Source: Bacteroidota bacterium (GTDB lineage: Bacteria > Bacteroidota > Bacteroidia > Chitinophagales > LD1). From it: a DNA stretch of 47,877 bases. The stretch covers positions 16,909-64,785 of the forward strand of contig JAPLES010000044.1 of NCBI GenBank assembly GCA_026391075.1. The letters run 5' to 3'. The notes below the pieces were generated by a model, which searched no databases, was not told the DNA's origin, and saw only the letters and a list, made by a program, of their open reading frames with translations. How positions within the stretch are numbered: the stretch's first letter is position 1; the number at the start of each line of letters is the position of its first letter. Made by a program: the position numbers and the translations under genes. Shown here piece after piece: positions 26,019-34,505 of this stretch.

Positions 26019-26041
26019 CATGTTCTGTCAAATAGAACATG
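26019..26041 (+). promoter_or_regulatory. 8-bp inverted repeat overlapping the start codon of a T9SS cargo gene
   Basis: CATGTTCT (26019-26026) and AGAACATG (26034-26041) are perfect inverted repeats around GTCAAAT. The right arm contains the ATG start at 26039. It could be an operator or a hairpin hiding the start codon. Confidence 0.5.
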
Positions 26042-26731
26042 AAACAAAAAATCAATCATACACTCTTTGCGGTTATTTTTTTAATCCTAGCTTTTGCACA
26101 ACAGTCTTTAGCAACAAGCGGTATTGCAGTAACCCTTTTAGGTTACACTATTGATAGCACGCTCAATGTAAACCTTGGTTACACGCTTACTATAAGCACT
26201 CAGGTTACCAATACTGATTCTACCAATTCTTTTTCAGGTCAATTAGATTTTGGGTTACATAGCAATACGCAAACACTAACCACCAGTAATATTTTCAATA
26301 AGCCACCTTACAGTAATAACCAAATTACACTTGCGCCTAATGAAACTGTTCCCGCTATTTTCAGTGTGCATATCACTCCGCAATATTTTGTTCCGGGACC
26401 CGATGTAGTAGTAGTTTGGCCTATCAGCACTTCGCCAATTACCGATTCGGTTCGGATACCAATAAACATTCTAAATCCAAGTGGGGTGAAGGAAGAAAAG
26501 AAAGACCTGTTTACTTACATCGTTACTGAAAAGAAAATTCTCTTACAAAATTTAAATCCGCAAACGAACTTTAAACAGGTAAGAATATACAGCCTAATGG
26601 GTCAACCTGTTTCAAATTTATCTTCTGATTTTATAACTGAAATACCTGTGCCCGATTTACCAAGAGGGATTTATATCTGTGAGTTGATGACCTCAACTAA
26701 TGCAAGGCGAGTGCTTAAGTTTTTTCATTGA
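26039..26731 (+). CDS. T9SS type A sorting domain-containing protein
   Basis: A 230-residue predicted secreted protein. The signal peptide is KQKINHTLFAVIFLILAFAQ with cleavage near SLA-TS. A single beta-rich domain follows (GYTLTISTQVTNTDSTNSFSG; LAPNETVPAIFSVHI), probably an Ig-like fold. The tail (about 160-230) fits a T9SS C-terminal domain: VRIYSLMGQPVSNL, DLPRGIYICELM, ARRVLKFF. The PNP-type motif at the start of the tail is degenerate, so sorting is likely but not certain. It ends 3 nt from a convergent lipoprotein gene. Confidence 0.7.
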   Translation: MKQKINHTLFAVIFLILAFAQQSLATSGIAVTLLGYTIDSTLNVNLGYTLTISTQVTNTDSTNSFSGQLDFGLHSNTQTLTTSNIFNKPPYSNNQITLAPNETVPAIFSVHITPQYFVPGPDVVVVWPISTSPITDSVRIPINILNPSGVKEEKKDLFTYIVTEKKILLQNLNPQTNFKQVRIYSLMGQPVSNLSSDFITEIPVPDLPRGIYICELMTSTNARRVLKFFH

Positions 26732-26734
26732 GTA

Positions 26735-27220
26735 TTACTTCAACCGCACCATTTTTTTCAAAGCCCCTTTCTTAATCAGCGCGTTTAATTCATTGACTTC
26801 ATCTTTGTATTTGTTCCTGCTACCTGCGTTATAAATTTCGGTGAATGGGTCTTTATCAATTATAGCAGCAAACAGCGTTTCCAGTGTAGGCGCTTGTTCG
26901 AGCTTTGCATAATCTTCATAAGTAATTTTTACAAAAACCGAATGGATGGTAATGCCACGGTTATCTAACCAATACTCATTAACAAGCGCTGTTGGCGTAG
27001 CAAGTTTGCCTTTGTAGTAAACATCTTTAGGTGCGGGATACGAAACTATTTTTTGTTTGTCGGGTGATAAGGTGACCGATACATACTTTGAGTAATCAGC
27101 CCGTGTTTTATAAACTGTAACAGGTTCATCGGCTCCTGATGATATGTTTGCTTTTTGTGTTTTGCAACTACTACTTGTAAAAAGCAAAACAATAACCGGA
27201 AGTAAAAATGGGAGTTTCAT
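26735..27220 (-). CDS. lipoprotein, hypothetical
   Basis: A 161-residue predicted lipoprotein: signal LPFLLPVIVLLF and lipobox FTSSSC, then KTQKANISS. The body contains YSKYVSVTLSPDKQKIVSYPA, a stretch (YYKGKLATPTALVNEYWLDNRGI) I recognise from uncharacterised Bacteroidota lipoproteins, and a Lys-rich C-terminus (ALIKKGALKKMVRLK). No catalytic motif is visible. It lies downstream of the C10 peptidase gene on the same strand but is separated from it by a strong terminator, so it is probably transcribed alone. Confidence 0.65.
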   Translation of the reverse strand: MKLPFLLPVIVLLFTSSSCKTQKANISSGADEPVTVYKTRADYSKYVSVTLSPDKQKIVSYPAPKDVYYKGKLATPTALVNEYWLDNRGITIHSVFVKITYEDYAKLEQAPTLETLFAAIIDKDPFTEIYNAGSRNKYKDEVNELNALIKKGALKKMVRLK

Positions 27221-27240
27221 AAAATTGATTTAGCGTAAAT

Positions 27241-27285
27241 AAAAAAGGAATGATGAAACCTATAGCGAGTATTCATCATTCCTTT
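27241..27285 (-). terminator. strong intrinsic terminator after the C10 peptidase gene
   Basis: A perfect 14-bp stem (27244-27257 with 27272-27285), with a 14-nt loop and a T-run on the minus-strand side. It separates the peptidase gene (stop at 27301) from the downstream lipoprotein gene. Confidence 0.85.
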
Positions 27286-27300
27286 CATTCTATAAAAAAA

Positions 27301-29868
27301 TTATTTCACTACTACTTTCGAATTCAGCAAACCCAAATTGGTTTTAAGTTGCAAGGTATAAATACCCGCAGCCAGTTCGCTTACATCTGCTTTCAGTAAA
27401 TCGTTAGTCAAGGTACCCTTCATTTCTTTTACTTGGGCACCTGCAGCATTGAAGAACTTAAGTGTGTAGTTGCCATTTAATTCCCCTGCATCTACAAACA
27501 ATTCTCTACTGCATGGATTTGGAAATATTTTTAACCCGTTAGTGTTTACATTTCCTATACCCGAAACATTTTTGGTAATCTGTAAGTCGAGTAGATAAGT
27601 TCCCAAATTGCCGGGGAAATAATCAGCTACAAAGAAAGTGACTGTTCCTCCGCCTCCTACATAAATAGCACCGCTCATAACATCATCATAAGCATTGCCA
27701 AAACCGCTTCCGTTTACATTGTAGCTAAACTGCACATCGTTACTATAAGTATTTCCGTTGCCGCTATTGTAAGTGTCATTCACACGAGCAGTTATGGAGT
27801 AATTAGTTCCTCCCGGCAAATTGATTTTATAATAATCATAATCACTACCCAAATGCATATTAGAACCAGTGGTATATACCGAAGCGTTGTTACCCGAAAA
27901 AGTTACAGGCAAGGTATAGGCTACACCTTCTGTATTATTTTGTTCATACACATCAGGCGAAAGTGGCGCATCGGTTACCGTAACAATAATCGGATTTGGT
28001 TTGTTCGTAAAGTCTGTGGTGTAAACCAGTGCGTAATTTGTTTGATCGCTAGTATATGTATAGGCAATGTAATAAGAGCCAGGCGCTACATTCAATCCTG
28101 TGCAAGGGAAAGTAATGTTGTAAGCATTACCAGCCACCATGGTGCCCGATGTTTCATAAACAGCAGCTACCCAATTACCATCTAAACCATACAAATCTGC
28201 CGAAATCCATCCCGTTAAATCCGAAGCTCCGGCATTTCCTATTTGTGTAGCAAGCGAGAAGCTTTGGTTTTTTACAATCACTCCTGGTGTAAGCGTTGAG
28301 CCTCCGTTCATTTGAATATCGGCATAAGGTGCTGTTACAGTAAACGAAACAGGATTATTGTATGAACCAGGTGCCACCAATGAATAACTGTTCGCCCCAT
28401 TTTTGTAATACAAACCAATAATGTAAACACCCGGAATAAGGTTGAGCGTATTTGCTGTAAACCCACCTGCCACATGACTGCTTGCATTTATTGTTTGTGC
28501 AGTATACTCTTGAATAAACTGAACAAATGCGCCATCGCTATTGAAAATTGCTGCAGCTAAATCGCCTGTAAAAGTGCTTGCTCCAAAATTTGCAATATCT
28601 GCATTAACCGTAAATGTGCCGCCCGACACAAATGGATTTGCACTTACAGTAGTAGCCGCATATAATTGAATGCTACCTTGATTAACTGTTCCTCCTCCGC
28701 CAACACCATTAACCGGTTTAATTCCAAATAAAGCTTGTTGACCTATATTGAAACCTCCAGTTCCACCACCGGCACCTAGTGAAGCAGGATCGAGGTTATT
28801 TACAGAAAAGAACCCATCGCTATTTCCTCCCCAGCCCCAGTTCATGTGAAAAAAATCATTGGCATCATAACCATCGCAAACCCAAGTATGTCCTCCACCG
28901 TTTCCAAAACCTGCATATTGAATGGGTTGTCCTGCATCTAAATCTGTTTTCAATTTTGCCACCCATTGTTGCTCTGTAAAATTATCTCTTTCAACACCAC
29001 TCAACGTAGCAGGGTCGTAACCAAAATAAGTTTTGTAAGCATATTCGCAACATGCTTGCCCTGGCGAACGACTACTGATTACATAACCCGCACTTAAATT
29101 TGTTGAGTAACTCATTTCCACCGCCACACCGCAGTGAAACATCAACTTTCCAACTTCGCTGTTAGGTGAAGCTAAAGTATAAGGCATGCCCGCCCAATTG
29201 TAAGTAGCTGCTCCAAAATCTGCGGAGAGTGTTCCAAAATGTTGCTCAGCATAAGAATGATTACCGGTGCCTTGCGTTGGGAAACTCCAGAACCGCATAA
29301 TTTGCGCCATTGCAGTAGCTGGGCAACCTGTTATACAATAAGCACTTTGCGCGTTATCGTATGGGCAACCTTGGTTTTCATTTGGAGCTTGATTCCATTG
29401 CGTTTGGCAAAGTGGATTAACCACATTGGTAGAGCGCGAAGAATTTTGTGAAGGTAAATTATTGTAATACTGATTCCACATGGCTGTAATGGCAGAAGTA
29501 GTTACATGCACATTAGTTTTTACATACTCAATTTGTTTTTTGTAACCATCGAACCATTTAGTAGTAGATGGATTAAGTTTAGACACATCGTAAGTAGAAG
29601 TATTACTATACGCCAAAACAGGTTGCACTAAATCATCACCGCTTATTAAAACAAAACCATGTTCCCCTGACGAAAAAACATATTAGACTGCGTGCACGCC
29701 TTGCGCATCCTGTTTATCGGCTTCATAAAGCAAATGATTATCGGTAGAAAGATTGTTTTGCAAACAGAAATGTTTAGCTACCTGCGCAGCATACTGCACA
29801 TTTACATCTTTAGCAAAACCGTTGAAAGCAAAACCTAAAAGTAAAATGGAGAGTAAAATCTTTTTCAT
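27301..29868 (-). pseudogene. C10 family (streptopain-like) T9SS cysteine protease, interrupted by an in-frame TAA
   Basis: The open frame starts at 29868 with a signal peptide (KKILLSILLLGFAFNGFA) and propeptide (YAAQVAKHFCLQNNL). After 61 codons it meets TAA at 29685-29683. The same frame continues without a shift: YVFSSGEHGFVLISGDDL, the usual end of a C10 propeptide, then the protease domain. The catalytic Cys is in CITGCPATAMAQIMRFW (about residue 182 of the full frame), the His is in GNGGGHTWVCDGYD, and HMNWGWGG is conserved. C-terminal are repeated beta domains, a pre-peptidase C-terminal domain (YEQNNTEGVAYTLP) and a T9SS type A tail (LKIFPNPCSRELFV to LNSKVVVK). The 856-codon length is normal for T9SS C10 enzymes. 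The stop is TAA, so selenocysteine or pyrrolysine recoding is excluded. It is a mutation, a strain-specific nonsense allele or an assembly error. Confidence 0.82.
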
Positions 29869-29910
29869 AACATATTGGTTTGGTTAAAAAATGATTTTGA
29901 ATTTGAATAC

Positions 29911-29918
29911 CGAAAATA
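29911..29918 (-). promoter_or_regulatory. -7 element TATTTTCG of the C10 peptidase gene
   Basis: A TAnnTTCG variant on the minus strand about 42 nt upstream of the ATG. Confidence 0.45.
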
Positions 29919-29974
29919 GGAAAAGGCATTTGTAGATAAAATAAATTTATACCCATCAATCAATCGAGGAAAAA

Positions 29975-29982
29975 TATTTTTG
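29975..29982 (+). promoter_or_regulatory. -7 element TATTTTTG of the esterase gene
   Basis: An exact TAnnTTTG match. Only 4 nt (CGGC) separate it from the ATG at 29987, so the mRNA is predicted to be leaderless. No -33 box is evident. Confidence 0.55.
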
Positions 29983-29986
29983 CGGC

Positions 29987-31189
29987 ATGAAATATTTCAT
30001 CAGCTTTCTTCTACTGTTTTCGCTCCACAACATACAAAGTCAAAAACCAATTCGCGTAAAAGATTTTGGCAAGAACCCCGGCAATCTGGGAATGTATCTC
30101 TACTCTCCTTCAAACCTAAATGCAAACTCAAACACACCTTTAGTAGTGGTTATGCATGGTTGCTTGCAAAGTGCAGGAGTAGTAGCCAAACAAACCGGAT
30201 GGAATGAACTAGCCGATAAATATGGATTTCGTGTTTTGTACCCTCAACAGCGTATGAGCAACAATCCGGCAATGTGTTTTTGCTGGTATAAAAATAATGA
30301 CATTGAAAAAAACAAAGGCGAAAATTTTTCGGTGAAGCAAATGATTGATTATGTGAAAGCGAACAATCAAATTGATTCCTCCAAAGTTTTCATCACTGGT
30401 CTTTCAGCAGGTGCTGCTATGAGTGTGGCGTTAATGGCTACTTATCCTGCTACATTTAATGCAGGAGCAATTTTTGCCGGTGCTCCTTATAAAGTAGCCA
30501 CCAATTTCTGGACCGCTCTTATTGCATTTTATGGCTGGCGAATTAAGTCGCCCGAAAAATGGGGAACATTAGTGCGTGAACAAAATCCCGATTACGTTGG
30601 AAAATATCCGCGCATGATCATTTATCAAGGTAAAATGGATGTGGTAGTGAATCAACGAAACGGAAATCAATTGATGAAACAGTGGACGAACCTGCAAGGC
30701 ATAAGTACCATTCCTACAGTTACAATCAAAAAATTTGCGAAGTGCAAAACAGTGGAGAAAAATATTTATAGAACCAATGATTCAACCAATGCAGTTGTTT
30801 ACTACAAAGTAAAACGACTTGGTCACGCATTGCTTATAGACCCAGGTAAATGCGAAACTCAAGGTGGAAAAATGACTCTCTTTTCTGCTGACAAAAATTA
30901 TTTTTCTACGTATTGGACAGCCGTAGATTTCGGTTTAATCCATCCTGCAGAAATAAAAGGGAAAAACATTTTGCAGAAAAATGAAAAAGGAATTGTGTAT
31001 TCGGTTCCGCAAAATTCCGGTTCAACTTATCAATGGAGTATTACGAAAGGTACAAGTATAATTAGCGGCAACGGAACAAATTCTATTACCATAAATTGGG
31101 GAGAGCGGGATGGAAATGTTGATGTGCTAGAACAAAATGGAAAATGCAAAACCAGGTACGCTACTTTTTATGTTAGAATGACTAAGTAA
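29987..31189 (+). CDS. PHB depolymerase family esterase with C-terminal PKD/Ig-like domain
   Basis: A secreted alpha/beta-hydrolase of 400 residues, related to short-chain-length polyhydroxyalkanoate depolymerases and feruloyl/acetylxylan esterases. A signal peptide (KYFISFLLLFSLHNIQS) precedes the catalytic domain. The oxyanion region is VVVMHGCLQSA, the nucleophile S140 is in the lipase box GLSAG, and the likely D218 (GKMDVVV) and H280 (RLGHALL) complete the triad; MCFCWY is typical of the family. The C-terminus (about 330-400) is a PKD/Ig-like domain (YQWSITKGTSIISGNG to ATFYVRMTK) found in many Bacteroidota secreted proteins, without a clear T9SS tail. PHB itself may not be the substrate. 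PorP/SprF and OmpA/PD40 genes follow on the same strand. Confidence 0.82.
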   Translation: MKYFISFLLLFSLHNIQSQKPIRVKDFGKNPGNLGMYLYSPSNLNANSNTPLVVVMHGCLQSAGVVAKQTGWNELADKYGFRVLYPQQRMSNNPAMCFCWYKNNDIEKNKGENFSVKQMIDYVKANNQIDSSKVFITGLSAGAAMSVALMATYPATFNAGAIFAGAPYKVATNFWTALIAFYGWRIKSPEKWGTLVREQNPDYVGKYPRMIIYQGKMDVVVNQRNGNQLMKQWTNLQGISTIPTVTIKKFAKCKTVEKNIYRTNDSTNAVVYYKVKRLGHALLIDPGKCETQGGKMTLFSADKNYFSTYWTAVDFGLIHPAEIKGKNILQKNEKGIVYSVPQNSGSTYQWSITKGTSIISGNGTNSITINWGERDGNVDVLEQNGKCKTRYATFYVRMTK

Positions 31190-31309
31190 ATATTCAATGC
31201 TTATAATTTTAGAACAACGTTTTACAGTAATCAACATAATTCCTTTCACATCTTCTTGCTCGCTTCATTTTTTTTCTATTTTCATTTCGCAAACAAAAAC
31301 AATAAACGT

Positions 31310-32344
31310 TTGAAATTTTTTACCCGTTTAACTCTATCCGTTCTCGCCTTTGTTGGTCTTATAACCAACAAAGCAGTGGCGCAAGACATACACTTTAGTA
31401 TGTTTTATGCCAGCCCGCTCAATTTAAATCCTGCACTTACCGGTGTAAATGAATGCACCTATCGCGTTGCGGGAATTTACCGAAATCAATGGCGCAGCAT
31501 CTCCACTCCTTTTACCACTTACTCCGCTTCGTTCGATATTAAATTGCTGCAAACAAAACTGCCTAACGATATTTTTGGTGTAGGGGCTATGTTTGTTGGC
31601 GATAAAAGTGGCGATGGTAAACTTTCTATGAACAGCGGAATGATTTCGGCAGCGTTTCATAAAGGATTAGATAAAGACCACAAACATTTTTTAGGAATAG
31701 GTATTCAATTAGGCTACACTCAAAAGAGTTTAAAATGGCAGCAACTCGCTTTCCCTTCGCAGTTTTCGGGAAACGATTTTGATTTGGCACAAAGTAATGG
31801 CGAGAATTTTCAAAAGGCAAAAGGCTATTTCGACTTGCAAGCAGGCTTGTTACATCAATCTACTTTTGGCGATGCAGTGGGCATGATGACTGGCTTTACG
31901 GTTTATCATTTAGCTCAACCTAAAGAAAGTTTTATTGGCGATAAAAAATATAAACTGCCTATGCGCTTTACGGTGCATGAAGGCTTGCACATTAAAGCCA
32001 TGAAAAACTTTTACGTAAATCCGAATTTCATTTTCCAGTATCAGAACAAAGCAATGGAACTCAATTTCGGCACTTCGTTTGAGTATCATATCATGGTGCC
32101 TAAATCGGAAGTGGTAGCTAGTTTGGGCGGCTGGTATCGCGCCACCGGAAACGATGCAGCAATAATAAGTGCCGGTTTAGAATATGCACACGTGCGCGGT
32201 TTGTTTGCGTACGATATAAATGTATCGAGTTTAAAAGCAGCATCGGGTAATCGCGGAGCTTTTGAAATTGCTTTGATTTATAACGGATGCTTTAAGCAAA
32301 AGAAACTCAGCTATCCTATTTTGGTTCCTTGCCCAATGATGTAA
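31310..32344 (+). CDS. PorP/SprF family type IX secretion membrane protein
   Basis: A 345-residue outer-membrane protein of the PorP/SprF family, linked to T9SS and to surface attachment or export of specific cargo such as SprB in gliding bacteria. A signal peptide (KFFTRLTLSVLAFVGLITN to AVAQ) is followed by the family start QDIHFSMFYASPLNLNPALTG, the RNQWRSISTPFTTY motif, and the barrel strands YHLAQPKESF and GLEYAHVRGLFAYDINVSSL. The frame extends to a TTG at 31256, but the TTG at 31310 directly before the signal peptide fits better. An OmpA/PD40 gene starts 14 nt downstream, the usual pairing. Confidence 0.88.
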   Translation: MKFFTRLTLSVLAFVGLITNKAVAQDIHFSMFYASPLNLNPALTGVNECTYRVAGIYRNQWRSISTPFTTYSASFDIKLLQTKLPNDIFGVGAMFVGDKSGDGKLSMNSGMISAAFHKGLDKDHKHFLGIGIQLGYTQKSLKWQQLAFPSQFSGNDFDLAQSNGENFQKAKGYFDLQAGLLHQSTFGDAVGMMTGFTVYHLAQPKESFIGDKKYKLPMRFTVHEGLHIKAMKNFYVNPNFIFQYQNKAMELNFGTSFEYHIMVPKSEVVASLGGWYRATGNDAAIISAGLEYAHVRGLFAYDINVSSLKAASGNRGAFEIALIYNGCFKQKKLSYPILVPCPMM

Positions 32345-32357
32345 ATCTAATTCGAGA

Positions 32358-34505
32358 ATGTGGAAATTTGAAAATTTGAAAATGAAAAACAGTAGTTCAC
32401 AGACGATAAAAAAAAGTATGTCATTCATTTCCGAACCTGACTGCCGTCAGGGAAGTTTTCCAAATTTCAGAACTTGCTCATTGATATTTCTATTGTCTAT
32501 CGTCTATTGCCTATCGTCTGCGCATCCCGAAGAAAAATTCAATAAGAAACAATACCTCAAATTAGCCGATGCCGCTTTTAAAGAAGGAAGTATTTTTTCG
32601 GCTACTGATTTGTATTTGAAAATTCTTGAGAATGCTCCTGAAACAAAATCTGTTCTCTTCAACTTAGCACAGTCTTATCTTTTAGCTCGTGATTATGAAA
32701 ACGCAGCTACTTATTTTTCTAAAGCTTACGAAGCCGATTCGGCCGATAATACATTAGCACTTTATTATGCCGCACTCACTACAAAAATGCAAGGCAAATA
32801 CACCGATGCTATTCCCATGTTCAAACGTTTCTTGAAAATTTACAATGCAGATGATGCTAAGAAAATGAAAAAATGGGCTCGAATTGAAGTAGACGGTTGC
32901 AACTTTGCCATTAAAGAAGCACAACCAGATCCTTTCGTAAAACTAAATCATCCCGGTAAAGAAGTGAACTCTAACTACGGAGATATGAGTCCGGCACTAC
33001 GCGATGATGTTTTGTATTTCGCTTCTATTAATTCAGATACAGTGCTTTGGATGCGTGCCGATAAAAGCGATTCGAAGAAAGAGAATTTGCTCATGAAACT
33101 TTATACCAGCAAAGTTACTACTGATGGATATGCGGAGAAAGAACAAGTGAAAACTTTCAATCAGGAAGGAAAGCATATTTCTAATCCTTCGTTTACCGAT
33201 GACGGAACAAAACTGTGCTACACTATTTGCGAAGGTGCTTTGCTAAAACCTAATTGTAATATCTACATCAGCGAATTAAAAGGCACAGAATGGAGTGAAG
33301 GTAAACCATTGAGCGAAGAAATAAATCTGAAAGGTGTAACAAACACACAACCGTTTTTTGTAAAGGGAAATACAAATGATGTTCTCTTTTTTGTAAGTGA
33401 CCGTGAAGGGGGCAAAGGTGGTTTAGATATTTGGTATAGCAACGTAAACAAAAAAGGAGAGTATTCACCCCCACGCAATTTAGGTGGCAAAGTAAATACC
33501 GACCGCGATGAAGTAACTCCTTTCTACGATTCAAAAACAGCTGCACTTTATTTCAGCAGCAATGGCTGGATAAGCATGGGCGGTTCTGATATTTATAAAT
33601 CACAAGCAGATGCCGGTGGAAAGTTTAGTAATGCAGTAGAGAACATGGGTGCGCCATTCAACTCTCCTTGCGATGACAACTATTTTCGTATTGGTAAAAA
33701 TGCCGATGAAGGGTTCATTGTGTCTAATCGTCCCGGAATATTTTCGGTGCGTGGCAAAACCTGTTGCTTCGATATTTTCAATTACAAATACGACCGTAGA
33801 ATTTTCTTGGCAGTAAAAGGAAGAGTAATTGACGATGCTACCAAACAACCCATCAAAGGTGCGGCAATCAATCTTACTTTGCGCAGCACAGATACCAAAG
33901 AAACCGATGTAACCATCAACACCGACACATCGAAAGGAGAAACACCATACTTCTTCAATTTGAAACCTGAGAAACTCTATAAAGTAAGCGCTACTAAGGA
34001 TGGTTACTTTGCTTCATCGCAACAGTTCGGCACCGTGGGTGTAACCAAGAGCGATACACAAGTAGTAGATATTTATTTGAAGAAGTTAGAGAAGAATAAA
34101 GCTTATCGCCTCAACAATATTTATTACGATTTCGACAAATCAGATTTGCGTGCCGAATCAAAAACAACCCTCGATACACTCTACAATATTTTAATGGAGA
34201 ACCCAACTATTATTATCGAGTTGAGTTCACATACCGATGCGCGAGGTTCCGATGAATACAATTTGAATCTTTCGCAGAAGCGGGCAGAGAGTTGCGTTAA
34301 CTATTTGATTAACGAAAAGAAAATTCCTAAAGAGCGCATTACTGCCAAAGGTTATGGCGAAACTAAAACCTTAGAAGATTGTTCCAAAGTTGCTGATTGT
34401 CCACAAGACCAAAGTGGCGATTGCCCATGTCATCAGCAAAACCGCAGAACCGAGTTTAAAATCATTGGTGAGCTTGACGGCAAATTAATTTACGAGAACG
34501 AATAA
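32358..34505 (+). CDS. OmpA family protein with TPR and PD40 (WD40-like) repeats, PorE-like
   Basis: A predicted periplasmic or outer-membrane protein of up to 715 residues. After a signal peptide (FRTCSLIFLLSIVYCLSSA) come TPR-like repeats (about 60-160: KQYLKLADAAFKEGSIFSAT, AATYFSKAYEADSADN), a PD40 beta-propeller (MSPALRDDVLYFASINSD; FVSDREGGKGGLDIWYSNV; ALYFSSNGWISMGGSDIYKS), a CarboxypepD-reg-like domain (VKGRVIDDATKQPIKGAAIN) and a C-terminal OmpA peptidoglycan-binding domain (YYDFDKSDLRAES; ELSSHTDARGSDEYNLNLSQ; RAESCVNYL; RITAKGYGE). This matches PorE-type proteins paired with PorP/SprF in T9SS. The start is uncertain: ATGs at 32358, 32382 and 32418 precede the signal peptide, whose coding DNA contains tandem heptanucleotides. 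Confidence 0.85.
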   Translation: MWKFENLKMKNSSSQTIKKSMSFISEPDCRQGSFPNFRTCSLIFLLSIVYCLSSAHPEEKFNKKQYLKLADAAFKEGSIFSATDLYLKILENAPETKSVLFNLAQSYLLARDYENAATYFSKAYEADSADNTLALYYAALTTKMQGKYTDAIPMFKRFLKIYNADDAKKMKKWARIEVDGCNFAIKEAQPDPFVKLNHPGKEVNSNYGDMSPALRDDVLYFASINSDTVLWMRADKSDSKKENLLMKLYTSKVTTDGYAEKEQVKTFNQEGKHISNPSFTDDGTKLCYTICEGALLKPNCNIYISELKGTEWSEGKPLSEEINLKGVTNTQPFFVKGNTNDVLFFVSDREGGKGGLDIWYSNVNKKGEYSPPRNLGGKVNTDRDEVTPFYDSKTAALYFSSNGWISMGGSDIYKSQADAGGKFSNAVENMGAPFNSPCDDNYFRIGKNADEGFIVSNRPGIFSVRGKTCCFDIFNYKYDRRIFLAVKGRVIDDATKQPIKGAAINLTLRSTDTKETDVTINTDTSKGETPYFFNLKPEKLYKVSATKDGYFASSQQFGTVGVTKSDTQVVDIYLKKLEKNKAYRLNNIYYDFDKSDLRAESKTTLDTLYNILMENPTIIIELSSHTDARGSDEYNLNLSQKRAESCVNYLINEKKIPKERITAKGYGETKTLEDCSKVADCPQDQSGDCPCHQQNRRTEFKIIGELDGKLIYENE
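32364..32451. repeat. 8-nt tract and palindrome at the 5' end of the OmpA-family gene
   Basis: Two and a half 8-nt units (AAATTTGA) at 32364-32383 and a palindrome CCTGAC-TGCC-GTCAGG at 32436-32451 lie inside the annotated N-terminal coding region. Both look like intergenic dispersed elements rather than coding sequence. Confidence 0.6.
32489..32520 (+). repeat. heptanucleotide tandem repeat inside signal-peptide coding sequence
   Basis: Four 7-nt units (TCTATTG, TCTATCG, TCTATTG, CCTATCG) plus a partial TCTG. The units encode part of the hydrophobic signal-peptide core and the cleavage region of the OmpA-family protein. Seven is not a multiple of three, so a change in unit number shifts the frame. 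Confidence 0.75.

Noticed and set aside
29683-29685. Selenocysteine or pyrrolysine recoding at the C10 protease stop
   Set aside because: The codon is TAA; recoding of these kinds uses TGA or TAG. TAA also serves as an ordinary stop elsewhere in this window.
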